DNA of 64,000 nucleotides from an uncultured Flavobacteriaceae bacterium (GTDB lineage Bacteria > Bacteroidota > Bacteroidia > Flavobacteriales > Flavobacteriaceae). A model generated the notes under the pieces. It worked only from the letters and a program-made list of their open reading frames with translations. It was not told the DNA's origin and did no database searches. The translations under genes were made by a program, and so were the position numbers. The stretch spans positions 124,001-188,000 of the forward strand of contig CANLVG010000003.1 in the NCBI GenBank assembly GCA_947494565.1. Direction: 5' to 3'. Positions 36,902 to 46,243 of the stretch are shown here, one piece after another. Position 1 is the stretch's first letter; each line of letters begins with the position of its first letter.

Positions 36902-39133
36902 CTAAAAGGTAACACTGATTTTTCCTCTCAAATAAAATGGCGTTCCCGGTGTAAAGTGTATTTCTTCGAAAGAGGTGGGCTCATTCAACAATCTACTTTC
37001 CGTGGCGAACTGCGTTTCGTTCCATTCCTGATCAAAAAGATTTTCAACGATGACACCAAAAGTCCAATTATTCCAGTTGTAGTTCACGTTTAAATCGGTG
37101 ATGAAATATCCGAGTGCAACGATGGAATTATCCTCATTTGCAGGTCGATCTTTTATGTATCGATAACTGATTCCCCCAGTAAAATTTCCAATATCCGTAA
37201 ATGACAATCCGCCAGAGGAAGTCAAGTCTGGTGCAAGTGGGATAAAATCTTGCCCGTCGGGTTCTTCCGTACTTCTGGCCAAAGTATAGTTTACATCGGC
37301 ATTTGCGTACATCCAATCGGTCAATTGGTATCGAAAACCTAAGTCAACTCCTAACCTTCTTGTCTTCCCACTAGGTTCTACAATGGCAGCATCACCGACA
37401 TACACAAACTCCTGTTCCAAAAACAAGCTCCAAAGAGCAGCGTTTAGTACAAGTTTGTTCGTAGGCTTGAAAATAGCGCCCAAATCAGCAGAGTATGCAG
37501 CTGGTAAAATTTCTTCTCCACTATTGGCAACTACGACACGGGTGTCATTCGAATGAAAACCGATACCTGTTTTTCCGTACACCTGTAGTTTATCGGATGC
37601 ACCGTAAATCACATTGAATTTAGGACCAAAAAAGACCTTGCTTTCACTTTGGCTATCGTAAGTCTCTGTCAATAGGTTGACGTAGTCGAATTTGAAATAA
37701 TCCATACGAATTCCAGGATTGAGCGTCCAATTGTTCTTTTTGTAGGTTAGATCGAAAAAGCCATAACCATTCAATTCATCAATGTTTCCATACGCCAGAC
37801 GTTCTAAAAGTTCTTGTCGGTTCTTGGTTCTGGACAACTGCACGTCATTGACATCGTCATATCGGAAACCTACCCCGGTCTCATAACTTAGTTGTGAATC
37901 ATGATCACCGACATGCACAGAATGATTGTATTTGGTTTCCGCACCGATTATGGTTCTATCTTCCTTCTGTCTGATTTGATCCGCATTTACCGGATCATCT
38001 AAAAAGAAGGTGAAGTTCGAAAATAACTCAAAGTCATACTTAGAGATATATGCCTTTGATGTTACACTGGCATGCTCATCTAATTGCTTGGTGTGGTTCA
38101 CCAGGAAGTTAGACCTGCTGGTATTACCACCTTCCGTATCGTCGATGGCCCCAAACCTATTTATCAAACCTTGATCTACCGCTCTTTGCGGAATCTGTCC
38201 TGAAGCATCCCATTTACTTTGAAAGTGTGACAGGGTAATGGTAAGGTCTTGATCTTCCCGATTGTTGAAATTGTATCGGCCCATTAGATTGAGTCGATTG
38301 AAATTCTGTGGAGATTCAAATGCCCCATCGGTCAAAACCAGTTCAGAGGCCACATAGGCATTGCTCATATCACCTTCAGTGATCTTGAACATCCCCACGG
38401 AACGTATCGTATTGAACATACCGGCTTCGAGAGATAGTTGGTTGTTTTCGATTTTCTTTTTGGTCTTGAGATCAACGTAGCCGGCTGTGTTGAAATTACC
38501 TTTTTTTGCATAATAGGAACCTTTTCCAAAGTCAATGTTGTCAATAGTTTCGGGAATGATGAAGTGCATATCGGCATAGCCTTGTCCATGGGCATGCGAT
38601 ACCATGTTGACCGGAAGACCGTCTACATCAATGGTGATGTCGGTACCATGGTCGATATCGAATCCCCTGAGAAATATCTGTTCTGCCTTTCCCCCTCCGG
38701 CATGTTGTCCAATGATTAGACCTGGAACTTTACGGAGTATTTCCTGCGACGATTTCACAGGATTGGCCTTGACATCCACATTGACAAACTGACTCAGTGC
38801 ATTGACCTTTGAAACCAATACGACCTGATCGAGAGACACAACGGATTCGACCATAGTGATTTTGATAGTCGCATCCAACTCATTTTCGGTAATCGTGATT
38901 TCTTGGCTCTTAAAACCTAGGTTATTGAAGATAATCAAATCTCCGACTGAAATATCGTCCAGCTCAAAGTATCCGGAAACATTGGTATAGGTGTATCCAT
39001 TTGTAGTCTTATTGAAGACACCAACCCCTTCAATAGGTGAATTGTTCTCATCTACCACCGTTCCACTGAGCTCATGTGCACTCAAAGTATGAAGTAGACC
39101 GAAGTAAAAAAGATATAAAAGTAAATTTTTCAT
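36902..39133 (-). CDS. TonB-dependent outer-membrane receptor
   Basis: A 743-residue protein with a signal peptide (MKNLLLYLFYFGLLHTLSA). A carboxypeptidase-D-like regulatory domain follows (about 21-105; LSGTVVDENNSPIEGVGVF), then a plug domain (about 115-235; IFLRGFDIDHGTDITIDVDG) and a beta-barrel ending in the usual C-terminal Phe (GTPFYLRGKISVTF). The plug contains a His-containing stretch (NMVSHAHGQGYADMHFI), a feature also seen in some metal-responsive receptors. It has no SusD partner, which argues against a glycan-uptake pair. The gene follows the small His-rich protein gene at 39272-39739 and lies next to an NRPS locus, so uptake of a metal complex or of the peptide product is plausible. 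The substrate is not established. Confidence 0.87.
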   Translation of the reverse strand: MKNLLLYLFYFGLLHTLSAHELSGTVVDENNSPIEGVGVFNKTTNGYTYTNVSGYFELDDISVGDLIIFNNLGFKSQEITITENELDATIKITMVESVVSLDQVVLVSKVNALSQFVNVDVKANPVKSSQEILRKVPGLIIGQHAGGGKAEQIFLRGFDIDHGTDITIDVDGLPVNMVSHAHGQGYADMHFIIPETIDNIDFGKGSYYAKKGNFNTAGYVDLKTKKKIENNQLSLEAGMFNTIRSVGMFKITEGDMSNAYVASELVLTDGAFESPQNFNRLNLMGRYNFNNREDQDLTITLSHFQSKWDASGQIPQRAVDQGLINRFGAIDDTEGGNTSRSNFLVNHTKQLDEHASVTSKAYISKYDFELFSNFTFFLDDPVNADQIRQKEDRTIIGAETKYNHSVHVGDHDSQLSYETGVGFRYDDVNDVQLSRTKNRQELLERLAYGNIDELNGYGFFDLTYKKNNWTLNPGIRMDYFKFDYVNLLTETYDSQSESKVFFGPKFNVIYGASDKLQVYGKTGIGFHSNDTRVVVANSGEEILPAAYSADLGAIFKPTNKLVLNAALWSLFLEQEFVYVGDAAIVEPSGKTRRLGVDLGFRYQLTDWMYANADVNYTLARSTEEPDGQDFIPLAPDLTSSGGLSFTDIGNFTGGISYRYIKDRPANEDNSIVALGYFITDLNVNYNWNNWTFGVIVENLFDQEWNETQFATESRLLNEPTSFEEIHFTPGTPFYLRGKISVTF

Positions 39134-39271
39134 TGTATTTTTTTTTTAATTGTAAAACAGGGCATAGCCGGTATATCCGAGAGACGTTTCGGATAGATCG
39201 TGTACCTGATGTGTGTATTGAAAAATGGGAGTGAAACGCTCGAGAAATATCTTTAACGCTTTACCTAGGTG

Positions 39272-39739
39272 CTAACCTAAAAGGTATTGAGGAGGGTGGT
39301 CTAGGTCTTTAAACAGTCCTTGGGTTTGTAAGCCCTTTGGAGGTATAAAGCATTTGAGCATTGCTATTTCGAAATATGAGGGCAGTAGTAGTTCGTAGTA
39401 CGTAAGATGCTTGTCGAGCTTTGATTTTAAGAACAAGGGGTCTTCTGAACCCTGATCTTCATTCGATGCCTCGAATAGGGTATCAAGAAAATCGATCAGA
39501 TGGTGTGTATGATCCGTTATGCTCTTACCGTGCGAGTGATGACTATCAGCCATGAAAGTCATGTTGGTGGTATTCTCATGCGATAACACATGACTAGGTA
39601 GTTCTAGACCATGAGAAAGTTCATGAAGTACTATATTGATTTGTCGCTGCAATGGATTGGCCAAATAGCAAATACTCATCGTCATCGCCAATATTTTGAT
39701 CAGCTGTACTTTCGCTTTTTTCTTTGGGACTGGTTTCAT
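39272..39739 (-). CDS. Small His-rich membrane-associated protein, unknown function
   Basis: A 155-residue protein with a basic N-terminus and one hydrophobic segment (KILAMTMSICYLANPL). A histidine-rich central region follows: LHELSHGLELPSH, then ADSHHSHGKSITDHTHH (about 67-83). I do not recognise a named family. The His clusters suggest binding of Zn, Cu, Ni or Co in the periplasm. It lies 138 bp before the TonB-dependent receptor gene on the same strand and is probably co-transcribed, which suggests a joint role in metal handling. The HELSH string resembles the zinc-protease HExxH motif, but the protein is too small and lacks a protease-like context. Confidence 0.65.
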   Translation of the reverse strand: MKPVPKKKAKVQLIKILAMTMSICYLANPLQRQINIVLHELSHGLELPSHVLSHENTTNMTFMADSHHSHGKSITDHTHHLIDFLDTLFEASNEDQGSEDPLFLKSKLDKHLTYYELLLPSYFEIAMLKCFIPPKGLQTQGLFKDLDHPPQYLLG

Positions 39740-39922
39740 TCAGGGTTACTTCGCAAATCATCAGCTCATGGCAAACGATTATTAAGTCATGTTTATAGGA
39801 ACAAAAGAAAGAATTTAAACCGAGTTATTGAAAAATACTATGGCAAGGGTACATTTATTGGGTGAATGGTACTTATTTTCGTTGAAAATCCATTGAAAAA
39901 GAACCAGATTTAAGTACATACT

Positions 39923-39941
39923 GAAAATGCTCTGCATTTTC
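39923..39941. repeat. Short perfect inverted repeat in the NRPS 1 upstream region
   Basis: GAAAATGC and GCATTTTC are perfect 8-bp arms with a 3-nt spacer. No T-tract follows, so it is not a terminator. It may be an operator or a chance palindrome. Confidence 0.35.
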
Positions 39942-40058
39942 CATATAGAGGCGGCCTTGGAAAACAAGCTCGATTTTGACTTTTTCCTAAGAATTTGGAA
40001 TAAATTAAACGAATTGGATGAAGTGTGCGTTAGGTTTTCAGGGTATTCGTTTTTTTGA

Positions 40059-40082
40059 TATGTGAAAACGTATTTTCATATA
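40059..40082. promoter_or_regulatory. Near-palindrome, candidate operator upstream of NRPS 1
   Basis: The arms TATGTGAAAA (40059-40068) and TTTTCATATA (40073-40082) pair with one mismatch around a 4-nt centre. The site lies 50 bp before the ATG at 40132, where a regulator could act on the promoter. No regulator gene is in the window to pair it with. Confidence 0.4.
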
Positions 40083-40131
40083 GCCTAGAATAATTGAGCA
40101 ATGTCCCTGGTTTATTTAATAGAAGTTGATA

Positions 40132-43100
40132 ATGTCCCAAAGTACTAGCTTTACGAAAAGCCAAATGTTGATTTGGACCGGTCAGAAGATTTCCCCTGCC
40201 GACCCTTTGTACAACATGATTTTCTCATTTGAGATTGAAGGTAAGATAGTGACTGAAGCTTTTCAGGAGGCCTTTGCTAAGGTCGTAAACGAAAACGAGG
40301 TATTGCGATCATCTGTCAGCATTACGGAAGATATTCCCAGGCAAGTTTACCACTCTCGCGTCGAAAACCCATTAGTATTCTATGATTTTTCGAATTCGGT
40401 TCACGCTTACCAAGATTATCTTGATTGGGTAGCTGTCAATAAACGGAACGTATTTGAAATAGACGAGTTGCTATATCAAGCGGTACTTTTCAAACTACAT
40501 GATACCAAATTCATCTTCTATTTTAATCAACACCATTTGATTACCGATGCTTGGTCGACCCAAAAGTGTTATGATGCGCTAAATGGGCACTATCAAAACA
40601 TTTTGAAGACGCATCAAGAGCCCGGTAAAAGTACATATAGCTTTAAAGAATATGCTGCGGCCAATCCATTTAAATACCAAGAGCAGCCTACTCCATATTG
40701 GCAGAGCAAATCAGATCTTGCCCACGAACCTCTAGCGCTATACGGTCTTAGACCCAAGAGTAATAGCAGTAAAGCTACAAGAGTAAATTTCGACTTGGGG
40801 AAGGACAGAACTGAAAAACTGTATCAGCTTATCCTTGAGGACGGCATTAGGTCGTGGACCCCTGAATTGGCTTTGTCAAATCTTTTCTTAACGGCCTTAG
40901 CGACTTTGCTCTATAAAGTTGGTAACAAAGAAGAGTTCGCAATAGGTGTACCTTTTCATAATAGAACAACGAAGGCGGAGCGAAACATTGTCGGATTGCT
41001 CATGGAGTTGTTGCCTACCCATATTGAAATTGATGAGGAAGCCACCTTGTTCGGATTGTATCTATATATGAAGAACGAGTCGCTAGACGTCGTGAAGAAC
41101 GCGATGGTCGGTAAGCCGCCAATCGACTTATTGAGTTCATTCAATGTGGTGATGAATTTCACTCCAACCACTTTTAACGATTTTGCGGGACTGCCAACGG
41201 AATGTCATTGGCTATTATCTGACCATGTCGACGCTAATCACCATATCAGATTACAGATCCATGATTTTAATAAGACCGGAAGTTTTCAGTTGCTGTTTGA
41301 CTTTATCGATGCCGTTTTTCCCAAAAATCAAATGGATGATATAGGTCGGCATTACATTCAGGTTATCGATGCGTTGATTGAAAATAAAGATCAAAAAATC
41401 AAAGAGTTATCCATAATTACGGAAACAGAGGTCAAGCAGCTCAAGGAGTGGAACAACACCGAAGTTACTTATGGAACGAGCGAAACATTGCTTTCGAAAT
41501 TTGAGAAGCAGGTACAAGACACCCCAAATCGTATGGCAGTACGGTTCAAAAATCGACAATTGACATATGCCCAACTAGATGAAAAATCGAATCAGGTAGC
41601 TCATTTTTTGATTAAAAATAAGGTCCGAAAAAATGATATTGTGGCAGTCAGTCTAGAACGATCTATAGAAATGATGGTCTATACCTATGGCATTCTGAAG
41701 GCAGGTGCCGCCTACCTACCGATTGATGTACTGACGCCTACCACACGATTGAATTTTATTCTAGAAAATGCAAAAACCAAGATACTATTACTGAATCACG
41801 ACAAAATTCAGAAGCGTACTACAGGCATTACGATTTGTTATCATCAGAACACGATCGAGCAAGAGATTTCAGCAATGGATTCCACTCGGCCTGAAGTGAT
41901 GAATGCTCCTGAAGACCTTGCGTACGTCATCTATACATCGGGGAGTACCGGTACGCCCAAAGGTGTTAAATGCCATCATAGGGGTATTTGTAACCGTTTG
42001 AATTGGATGAACGATGCCTATCCGATTTCGGAGAATGACATGCTGATACAAAAAACACCCATTACCTTCGACGTTTCAGTCTGGGAGCTGTTTTGGCCCT
42101 TGCGGCAAGGTGCGGGCCTAGTGATATTGGAGCCGGATGAGCACAAAGATCCCGAGAGATTGATTCAAGCTGTTGTTGATCATGATATTTCGGTAATTCA
42201 TTTTGTTCCTTCAATGTTGAACATATTCAATGCCACCCAAGGTGTTGATAAATGTAGAAGTCTCAAAAGAATATTTTGTAGCGGGGAAGTACTTTCGGTC
42301 AGCACCGTGAAAAAGACACATCACCTTCTTGATGCCGAGGTATATAACCTCTATGGCCCTACTGAGGCTTCCGTCGATGTGAGCCATTGGCACTGTAAAA
42401 GAGGTGAGGTCGGTGAGCATATCCCGATTGGTTATCCCGTAGCGAACACGCAGCTTTATATTTTGGACAATGGTTTGAATAGGGTTCCAATAGGTGCGAT
42501 TGGTGAACTTTATATAACGGGATCACAGGTGGCACACGGATATTTGAACAACGAAGTACTGACAAAAGAACGTTTTGTTCAAGACGTTTTTTCTTTGGAT
42601 GAAAATGCCATTATGTACAGAACAGGTGATTTGGCTAGATATCGACATGATGGAGCTATTGATTATTTGGGAAGAATCGATACGCAAGTTAAACTAAGGG
42701 GTCAACGTATAGAGTTGGGTGAAATTGAAAAGACCATTGAAAGGCTTGAAGGCATTACGCAAGTTATAGTGCAGCTTGGAAAAACGAAAACGGGCGAAGC
42801 GTATTTGGTAGCACACTATACCGGTCAGGTTAGTAGCGATGAGGAGATAATCGCTGTATTGGAACGGTCACTTCCCAGTTATATGATTCCATCCTTTTTT
42901 GTTTATTTAGAAGAGTTTGAGCTGTTGTCCAATGGAAAGATAAACAGGAAAAAAATACCCGTTCATTCGATTGAAAAAGAAAAAGGGAGTGAAACATTTC
43001 AAGCTCCGACGAATGAATTTGAGGAAATTGTTGCCAATACCTGGATGGAAATTTTAAAATTGGATAGGGTAGGGGTCTATGAAAACTTTATTCGTTTGGG

Positions 43101-43251
43101 AGGCAATTCGTTGAATGCCATGACTATTACCTCTCGCTTAAAAAACGCTTTTGAGCTAGATCTTCCGATAACTTTGGTATTCGACTATCCGACCGTAAGG
43201 ACATATGCCGCATACGTCAAGAAAAAAATAATCGAATTATTATCTCAGTAG
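40132..43251 (+). CDS. Non-ribosomal peptide synthetase, C-A-T, serine-type adenylation domain
   Basis: A 1039-residue single-module NRPS. The condensation domain (about 1-430) has the catalytic HHLITDA at residues 134-140. The adenylation domain (about 445-945) has YTSGSTGTPKG, YRTGDLARY and NGKINRKKIP. Reading the Stachelhaus positions by eye gives D-V-W-H-F-S-L-V-D plus the C-terminal Lys. This is the classic serine code, the same as I recall for EntF. The carrier domain (about 960-1039) has the phosphopantetheine Ser993 in LGGNSLN. There is no thioesterase or epimerase domain, so the chain must pass to another protein. A leading C domain means it accepts an acyl or aminoacyl group made elsewhere, most simply from the carrier protein at 44434-44661. 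The start is ATG 40132; a TTG two codons upstream is less likely. Confidence 0.92.
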   Translation: MSQSTSFTKSQMLIWTGQKISPADPLYNMIFSFEIEGKIVTEAFQEAFAKVVNENEVLRSSVSITEDIPRQVYHSRVENPLVFYDFSNSVHAYQDYLDWVAVNKRNVFEIDELLYQAVLFKLHDTKFIFYFNQHHLITDAWSTQKCYDALNGHYQNILKTHQEPGKSTYSFKEYAAANPFKYQEQPTPYWQSKSDLAHEPLALYGLRPKSNSSKATRVNFDLGKDRTEKLYQLILEDGIRSWTPELALSNLFLTALATLLYKVGNKEEFAIGVPFHNRTTKAERNIVGLLMELLPTHIEIDEEATLFGLYLYMKNESLDVVKNAMVGKPPIDLLSSFNVVMNFTPTTFNDFAGLPTECHWLLSDHVDANHHIRLQIHDFNKTGSFQLLFDFIDAVFPKNQMDDIGRHYIQVIDALIENKDQKIKELSIITETEVKQLKEWNNTEVTYGTSETLLSKFEKQVQDTPNRMAVRFKNRQLTYAQLDEKSNQVAHFLIKNKVRKNDIVAVSLERSIEMMVYTYGILKAGAAYLPIDVLTPTTRLNFILENAKTKILLLNHDKIQKRTTGITICYHQNTIEQEISAMDSTRPEVMNAPEDLAYVIYTSGSTGTPKGVKCHHRGICNRLNWMNDAYPISENDMLIQKTPITFDVSVWELFWPLRQGAGLVILEPDEHKDPERLIQAVVDHDISVIHFVPSMLNIFNATQGVDKCRSLKRIFCSGEVLSVSTVKKTHHLLDAEVYNLYGPTEASVDVSHWHCKRGEVGEHIPIGYPVANTQLYILDNGLNRVPIGAIGELYITGSQVAHGYLNNEVLTKERFVQDVFSLDENAIMYRTGDLARYRHDGAIDYLGRIDTQVKLRGQRIELGEIEKTIERLEGITQVIVQLGKTKTGEAYLVAHYTGQVSSDEEIIAVLERSLPSYMIPSFFVYLEEFELLSNGKINRKKIPVHSIEKEKGSETFQAPTNEFEEIVANTWMEILKLDRVGVYENFIRLGGNSLNAMTITSRLKNAFELDLPITLVFDYPTVRTYAAYVKKKIIELLSQ

Positions 43252-43329
43252 TCCTCCATTTTTTGTGCAAAACAAGTTGTAGAGGTCTTGCATATAGAAT
43301 CGAGAAATATCCGTGAATTTACAATTGTT

Positions 43330-44406
43330 TTAGCGCAGGAAATACTTTTTTAAGATGCTACTAAAACGCAATTCGATATACTTGTAGGTGAGGTATGAGT
43401 ACATGACCGATATAGCCAAGGATACGCAAAAAACAGAAAATTGGTTGAATCCATTATTTTCCAGTTTTAAAAACTTAAAAAGTAGTTGCGGCACTACGAG
43501 AATGATTAAAAAATGATTCAGGTATAACGAATAGGAGATGTTACCTAAAAACTGAACCGGTCCGCTATTTAGAAGTTTAGAAAGAAAACCGTCAGCCTTT
43601 ACAATGATAAGAATGGCTAATCCAAAAACCACGGGAACCACGAATTCGAAAAGTAGACCGGTACCTTTTTCTTGGGTTATGGACAGGATATAAAGACATG
43701 CAACAATTAAAAATGGAATCGCATATTCGAGATAATTCTTCAATCTGAAGTTCTCAAGACTGATTTTCCAAACGAAATACCCTAGCAGAAAAGAAAAAAG
43801 ACCTCTGATAAATCCGTAGTCCCCTAACTTGAATAGTGTTCCAAGGTTGAACAAGATGATACCGGACACCAGTGTGAGCGCCAAGTAGATGCTATTTTTT
43901 ACTCTAAGATTGGAAATAAGCGCTATGATACCAAATACGAAGTAAGAGATCATTTCAGAAGAAATAGACCATGAAGGAAGGTTGAGGCCTGTGGTCGAAC
44001 CTAAAATTGGGGTCGAATTTGTGAAAAGCAGCGAATCCAAGGTCTTCATTACCAATCCCTCAATGTTCGTATTGGAATCTACAACAGATGGAAAAAAATA
44101 AATAGCGAATACCCGAAATGAAAAGTAAACAAGTACGGAGAAAAAGAGCATCGGATAGAGTCGAATAAACCGTTTTTTATAAAAGACCTTAAACTCTTGA
44201 AAAGATACGAGCGAACTGTAGTTATAGGCTATTACAAAGCCACTGAGTACAAAAAAGAAGTCTACGAAGGTATATGCCTTTCTTATAAAAAAGAGGTCGT
44301 AGAAGTCTTGGTGCAAGTATCTTCCAGGATAGTGGTACAATACGACCATTAAACTCGCTATACCCCTTAAGCCATCTAATTCGGTTAGTCTGGGACGCAT
44401 TTCCAA
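43330..44406 (-). CDS. Acyltransferase 3 family membrane protein (OafA/NodX-like)
   Basis: A 358-residue polytopic membrane protein. The N-terminus TELDGLRGIASLMVVLYHY carries the family's Arg and His motif, and VDFFFVLSGFVIAY the second conserved segment. About ten hydrophobic helices follow. These enzymes transfer acyl groups, usually acetyl, to sugars or other hydroxyls. The gene is the last of the five-gene minus-strand operon with the proline-carrier genes (27 bp after the carrier protein gene), so its acceptor is probably the non-ribosomal product or its sugar rather than the capsule. Whether it uses acetyl-CoA or the carrier-bound acyl group cannot be told. Confidence 0.83.
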   Translation of the reverse strand: MEMRPRLTELDGLRGIASLMVVLYHYPGRYLHQDFYDLFFIRKAYTFVDFFFVLSGFVIAYNYSSLVSFQEFKVFYKKRFIRLYPMLFFSVLVYFSFRVFAIYFFPSVVDSNTNIEGLVMKTLDSLLFTNSTPILGSTTGLNLPSWSISSEMISYFVFGIIALISNLRVKNSIYLALTLVSGIILFNLGTLFKLGDYGFIRGLFSFLLGYFVWKISLENFRLKNYLEYAIPFLIVACLYILSITQEKGTGLLFEFVVPVVFGLAILIIVKADGFLSKLLNSGPVQFLGNISYSLYLNHFLIILVVPQLLFKFLKLENNGFNQFSVFCVSLAISVMYSYLTYKYIELRFSSILKKYFLR

Positions 44407-44433
44407 TTTTCTTGAGGAACAGTTGAATAGAAA

Positions 44434-44661
44434 CTATTTCCTATTGGAAATATAGGTGGCCATATCATCTATGCTCATAAAGTTTTCGATGGTCATATCT
44501 TGGGGCGGAACTTTCAATTCGAACTCTGTTTCGATAAAGAGGATCAATTTCATCATTCCCAACGAATCTAAAATGCCTTCACCAAGCAAGTCGTCCTGGG
44601 CCTCGATGGGGTCATCGGCCTGAAATTGCTCATTTATGTACTTTAAAAGAATATCTTTCAT
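44434..44661 (-). CDS. Discrete acyl/peptidyl carrier protein
   Basis: A 75-residue free-standing carrier protein. The phosphopantetheine attachment site is Ser33 in GILDSLGMMKLI, and FELKVPPQDMTIENFMSID is the typical second half. It is acidic and of normal length. It lies 4 bp from the standalone adenylation gene and one gene from the acyl-CoA-dehydrogenase-like gene. This matches the PltL / PltF / PltE arrangement, in which proline is loaded on the carrier and oxidised to a pyrrole. It is the likely donor to the C domain of NRPS 1. The phosphopantetheinyl transferase at 55557-56288 should activate it. Confidence 0.9.
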   Translation of the reverse strand: MKDILLKYINEQFQADDPIEAQDDLLGEGILDSLGMMKLILFIETEFELKVPPQDMTIENFMSIDDMATYISNRK

Positions 44662-44665
44662 ATCA

Positions 44666-46231
44666 TTATCTCTGGATTAGACTCTTCACGATTTCCGAAC
44701 GTTTCACTTTCCCTGAACTGGTTCTCGGGAAGTCTTGAAGAAAATATATGTGATTGGGTATTGCATATGGTGGTAAATACGTTTTACTGAAAGCGATCAA
44801 ATGATCTGCTGATTGTTCTATCTCCTTTGTCCCGATAATAGCGGCAGCGATTTGTTTTTCGTTGTTTTCATTTTCTAAGATAAAAACGGCGGCTTCCTCA
44901 ACGCTGTCGTGCTTGCCTAAAACTGCCTCTACCTCGTCTAATTCAACCCGATATCCTCGTAGCTTCACCTGTCGATCGTTCCTTCCCAAAAATATGAGAT
45001 TACCCTGCTCATCCTCTTTTACCAGATCACCAGTTCTATAGAATACATGTTCGACTCCAGGAGCTATGTGCTCAGTGTATAACGCCTTTTTTGTGAGTAC
45101 ATTGTTATTCCAGTAGCCTTTCATCATGGTCGCGGAACGCACGAGAAGTTCTCCTGAGGTGCCTTTGGGTACTGGTGAGTTGTCCTCTCCAAGGATTTTA
45201 TAGGTCGTATTTTCCCAGATTTTTCCGATGGGAATTTGCTCATCTGTTTCAGGTGGAGTGTTTAGATGGTAATATGTGCATTGATTTACCTCTGCCGGGC
45301 CATAGACGTTACTGAATGTAGCACTAGGCCATAATCCCATGAGTTCTCGCATATATTTCGGAACAAAATTCTCACCTCCGTATAAGACCCAACGCAATGG
45401 TGATAAATCACGTTCATCAAGCACTCCGTTTAACAATAGCTGAACCAGGGCCAAGGGTACGGAATACCATATGGTGATTTTTTCCTGTTCCATCAAGGCG
45501 GAAAGACTCGCCGGAAGTTTTGTATGCGCATCGGGAATAATGACTGTGGTCGCCCCTGCCAGCGGTCCGGAGAAATAACCAAAAGTTGAAATGTCAAAAT
45601 GCAAAGGAGCATGGTTCGCTATTCGATCGGTAAGCGTTATGTTATAGACCTGAGCCGAAAGTTTGGCATAGCTGAGCCCACTATGATGGGTGTGCATGAT
45701 ACCTTTAGGGGCACCCGTAGAGCCTGACGTATACATGATATATGCCAAATCAGATTCGATAATTTTTACTGGTTGATAGGTGCTCAAATCTATTTTGAAA
45801 ATAGCATCCCAAGATACAGATGGAATAGTCAAATCCGCATCGATTCCAATAAGGGATTCAAGATTTGTTTCCGTTTCTAAAATAGCCTTTATTTTCCTGC
45901 GTTGTTTTGCCGTAGTTGTGACATGTTTGATACCACAATCGTCTAACAAAAATCGGGTTCTGGCGTGTGGTGCGCTAGGATCTAAAGGAACATAAACGGC
46001 TCCGGCCTTCATGATGCCATAAACGGCGAGTGCCGTTTCCAAACAGCGTTCCATGTAAACACCGATACGATCTCCTTTACGGACGCCTTTCATGATCAAG
46101 TGAGATGCCAGCTGATCCGTTTTTTTGTCAAGTTCCCCATAAGACATAGAATCTCTTCCACAACGGAAAGCATCTTGCTCTGGAAACGATCGGGCCGAGT
46201 TCTGAATGATATGTGGGAGCGTAAACAGCAT
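44666..46231 (-). CDS. Standalone adenylation enzyme, probable L-proline--carrier protein ligase (PltF-like)
   Basis: A 521-residue stand-alone adenylation protein with no fused carrier or condensation domain. Core motifs are intact: YTSGSTGAPKG, YRTGDLVKE, LGRNDRQVKLRGYRVEL and SGKVKRSEI. The specificity positions read by eye are D-I-F-Y-L-G-V-Q, close to the D-L-L-Y-L-A-L-V that I recall for proline ligases of pyrrole pathways (PltF, CloN4, RedM). The segments HFDISTFGYFSGPLAGAT and IWYSVPLALVQLL are also typical of that group. The adjacent carrier protein (4 bp) and dehydrogenase (12 bp) fit. A DltA-type D-alanine ligase was considered, but no dltB/dltD neighbours accompany it here. Confidence 0.83.
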   Translation of the reverse strand: MLFTLPHIIQNSARSFPEQDAFRCGRDSMSYGELDKKTDQLASHLIMKGVRKGDRIGVYMERCLETALAVYGIMKAGAVYVPLDPSAPHARTRFLLDDCGIKHVTTTAKQRRKIKAILETETNLESLIGIDADLTIPSVSWDAIFKIDLSTYQPVKIIESDLAYIMYTSGSTGAPKGIMHTHHSGLSYAKLSAQVYNITLTDRIANHAPLHFDISTFGYFSGPLAGATTVIIPDAHTKLPASLSALMEQEKITIWYSVPLALVQLLLNGVLDERDLSPLRWVLYGGENFVPKYMRELMGLWPSATFSNVYGPAEVNQCTYYHLNTPPETDEQIPIGKIWENTTYKILGEDNSPVPKGTSGELLVRSATMMKGYWNNNVLTKKALYTEHIAPGVEHVFYRTGDLVKEDEQGNLIFLGRNDRQVKLRGYRVELDEVEAVLGKHDSVEEAAVFILENENNEKQIAAAIIGTKEIEQSADHLIAFSKTYLPPYAIPNHIYFLQDFPRTSSGKVKRSEIVKSLIQR

Positions 46232-46243
46232 AAATACGAGTGG

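Larger units (their letters stand above)
39740..40131. promoter_or_regulatory. Divergent regulatory region between the His-rich/receptor genes and NRPS 1
   Basis: About 392 bp between divergent starts. It contains two inverted repeats: a perfect 8-bp hairpin at 39923-39941 and a near-palindrome at 40059-40082 about 50 bp before the NRPS 1 ATG. No exact TAnnTTTG box was seen. It must hold promoters for both directions. Confidence 0.5.

Noticed and set aside
39350-39680. HELSH in the His-rich small protein as a zinc-protease HExxH motif
   Set aside because: The protein is only 155 residues with a single membrane segment and no third-ligand pattern of a peptidase; a metal-binding role fits the other His clusters better.
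39611-39865. An 84-codon plus-strand frame overlapping the His-rich protein gene
   Set aside because: It is antisense to a better-supported gene and has no signal, domain or operon context.
40126-40131. TTG two codons upstream as the start of NRPS 1
   Set aside because: An ATG follows at 40132 and the extra two residues add nothing conserved.
44434-46231. Adenylation protein plus carrier protein as a DltA/DltC D-alanylation pair
   Set aside because: There is no DltB/DltD next to them; the specificity positions and the adjacent acyl-CoA-dehydrogenase-like gene fit a proline-to-pyrrole system.
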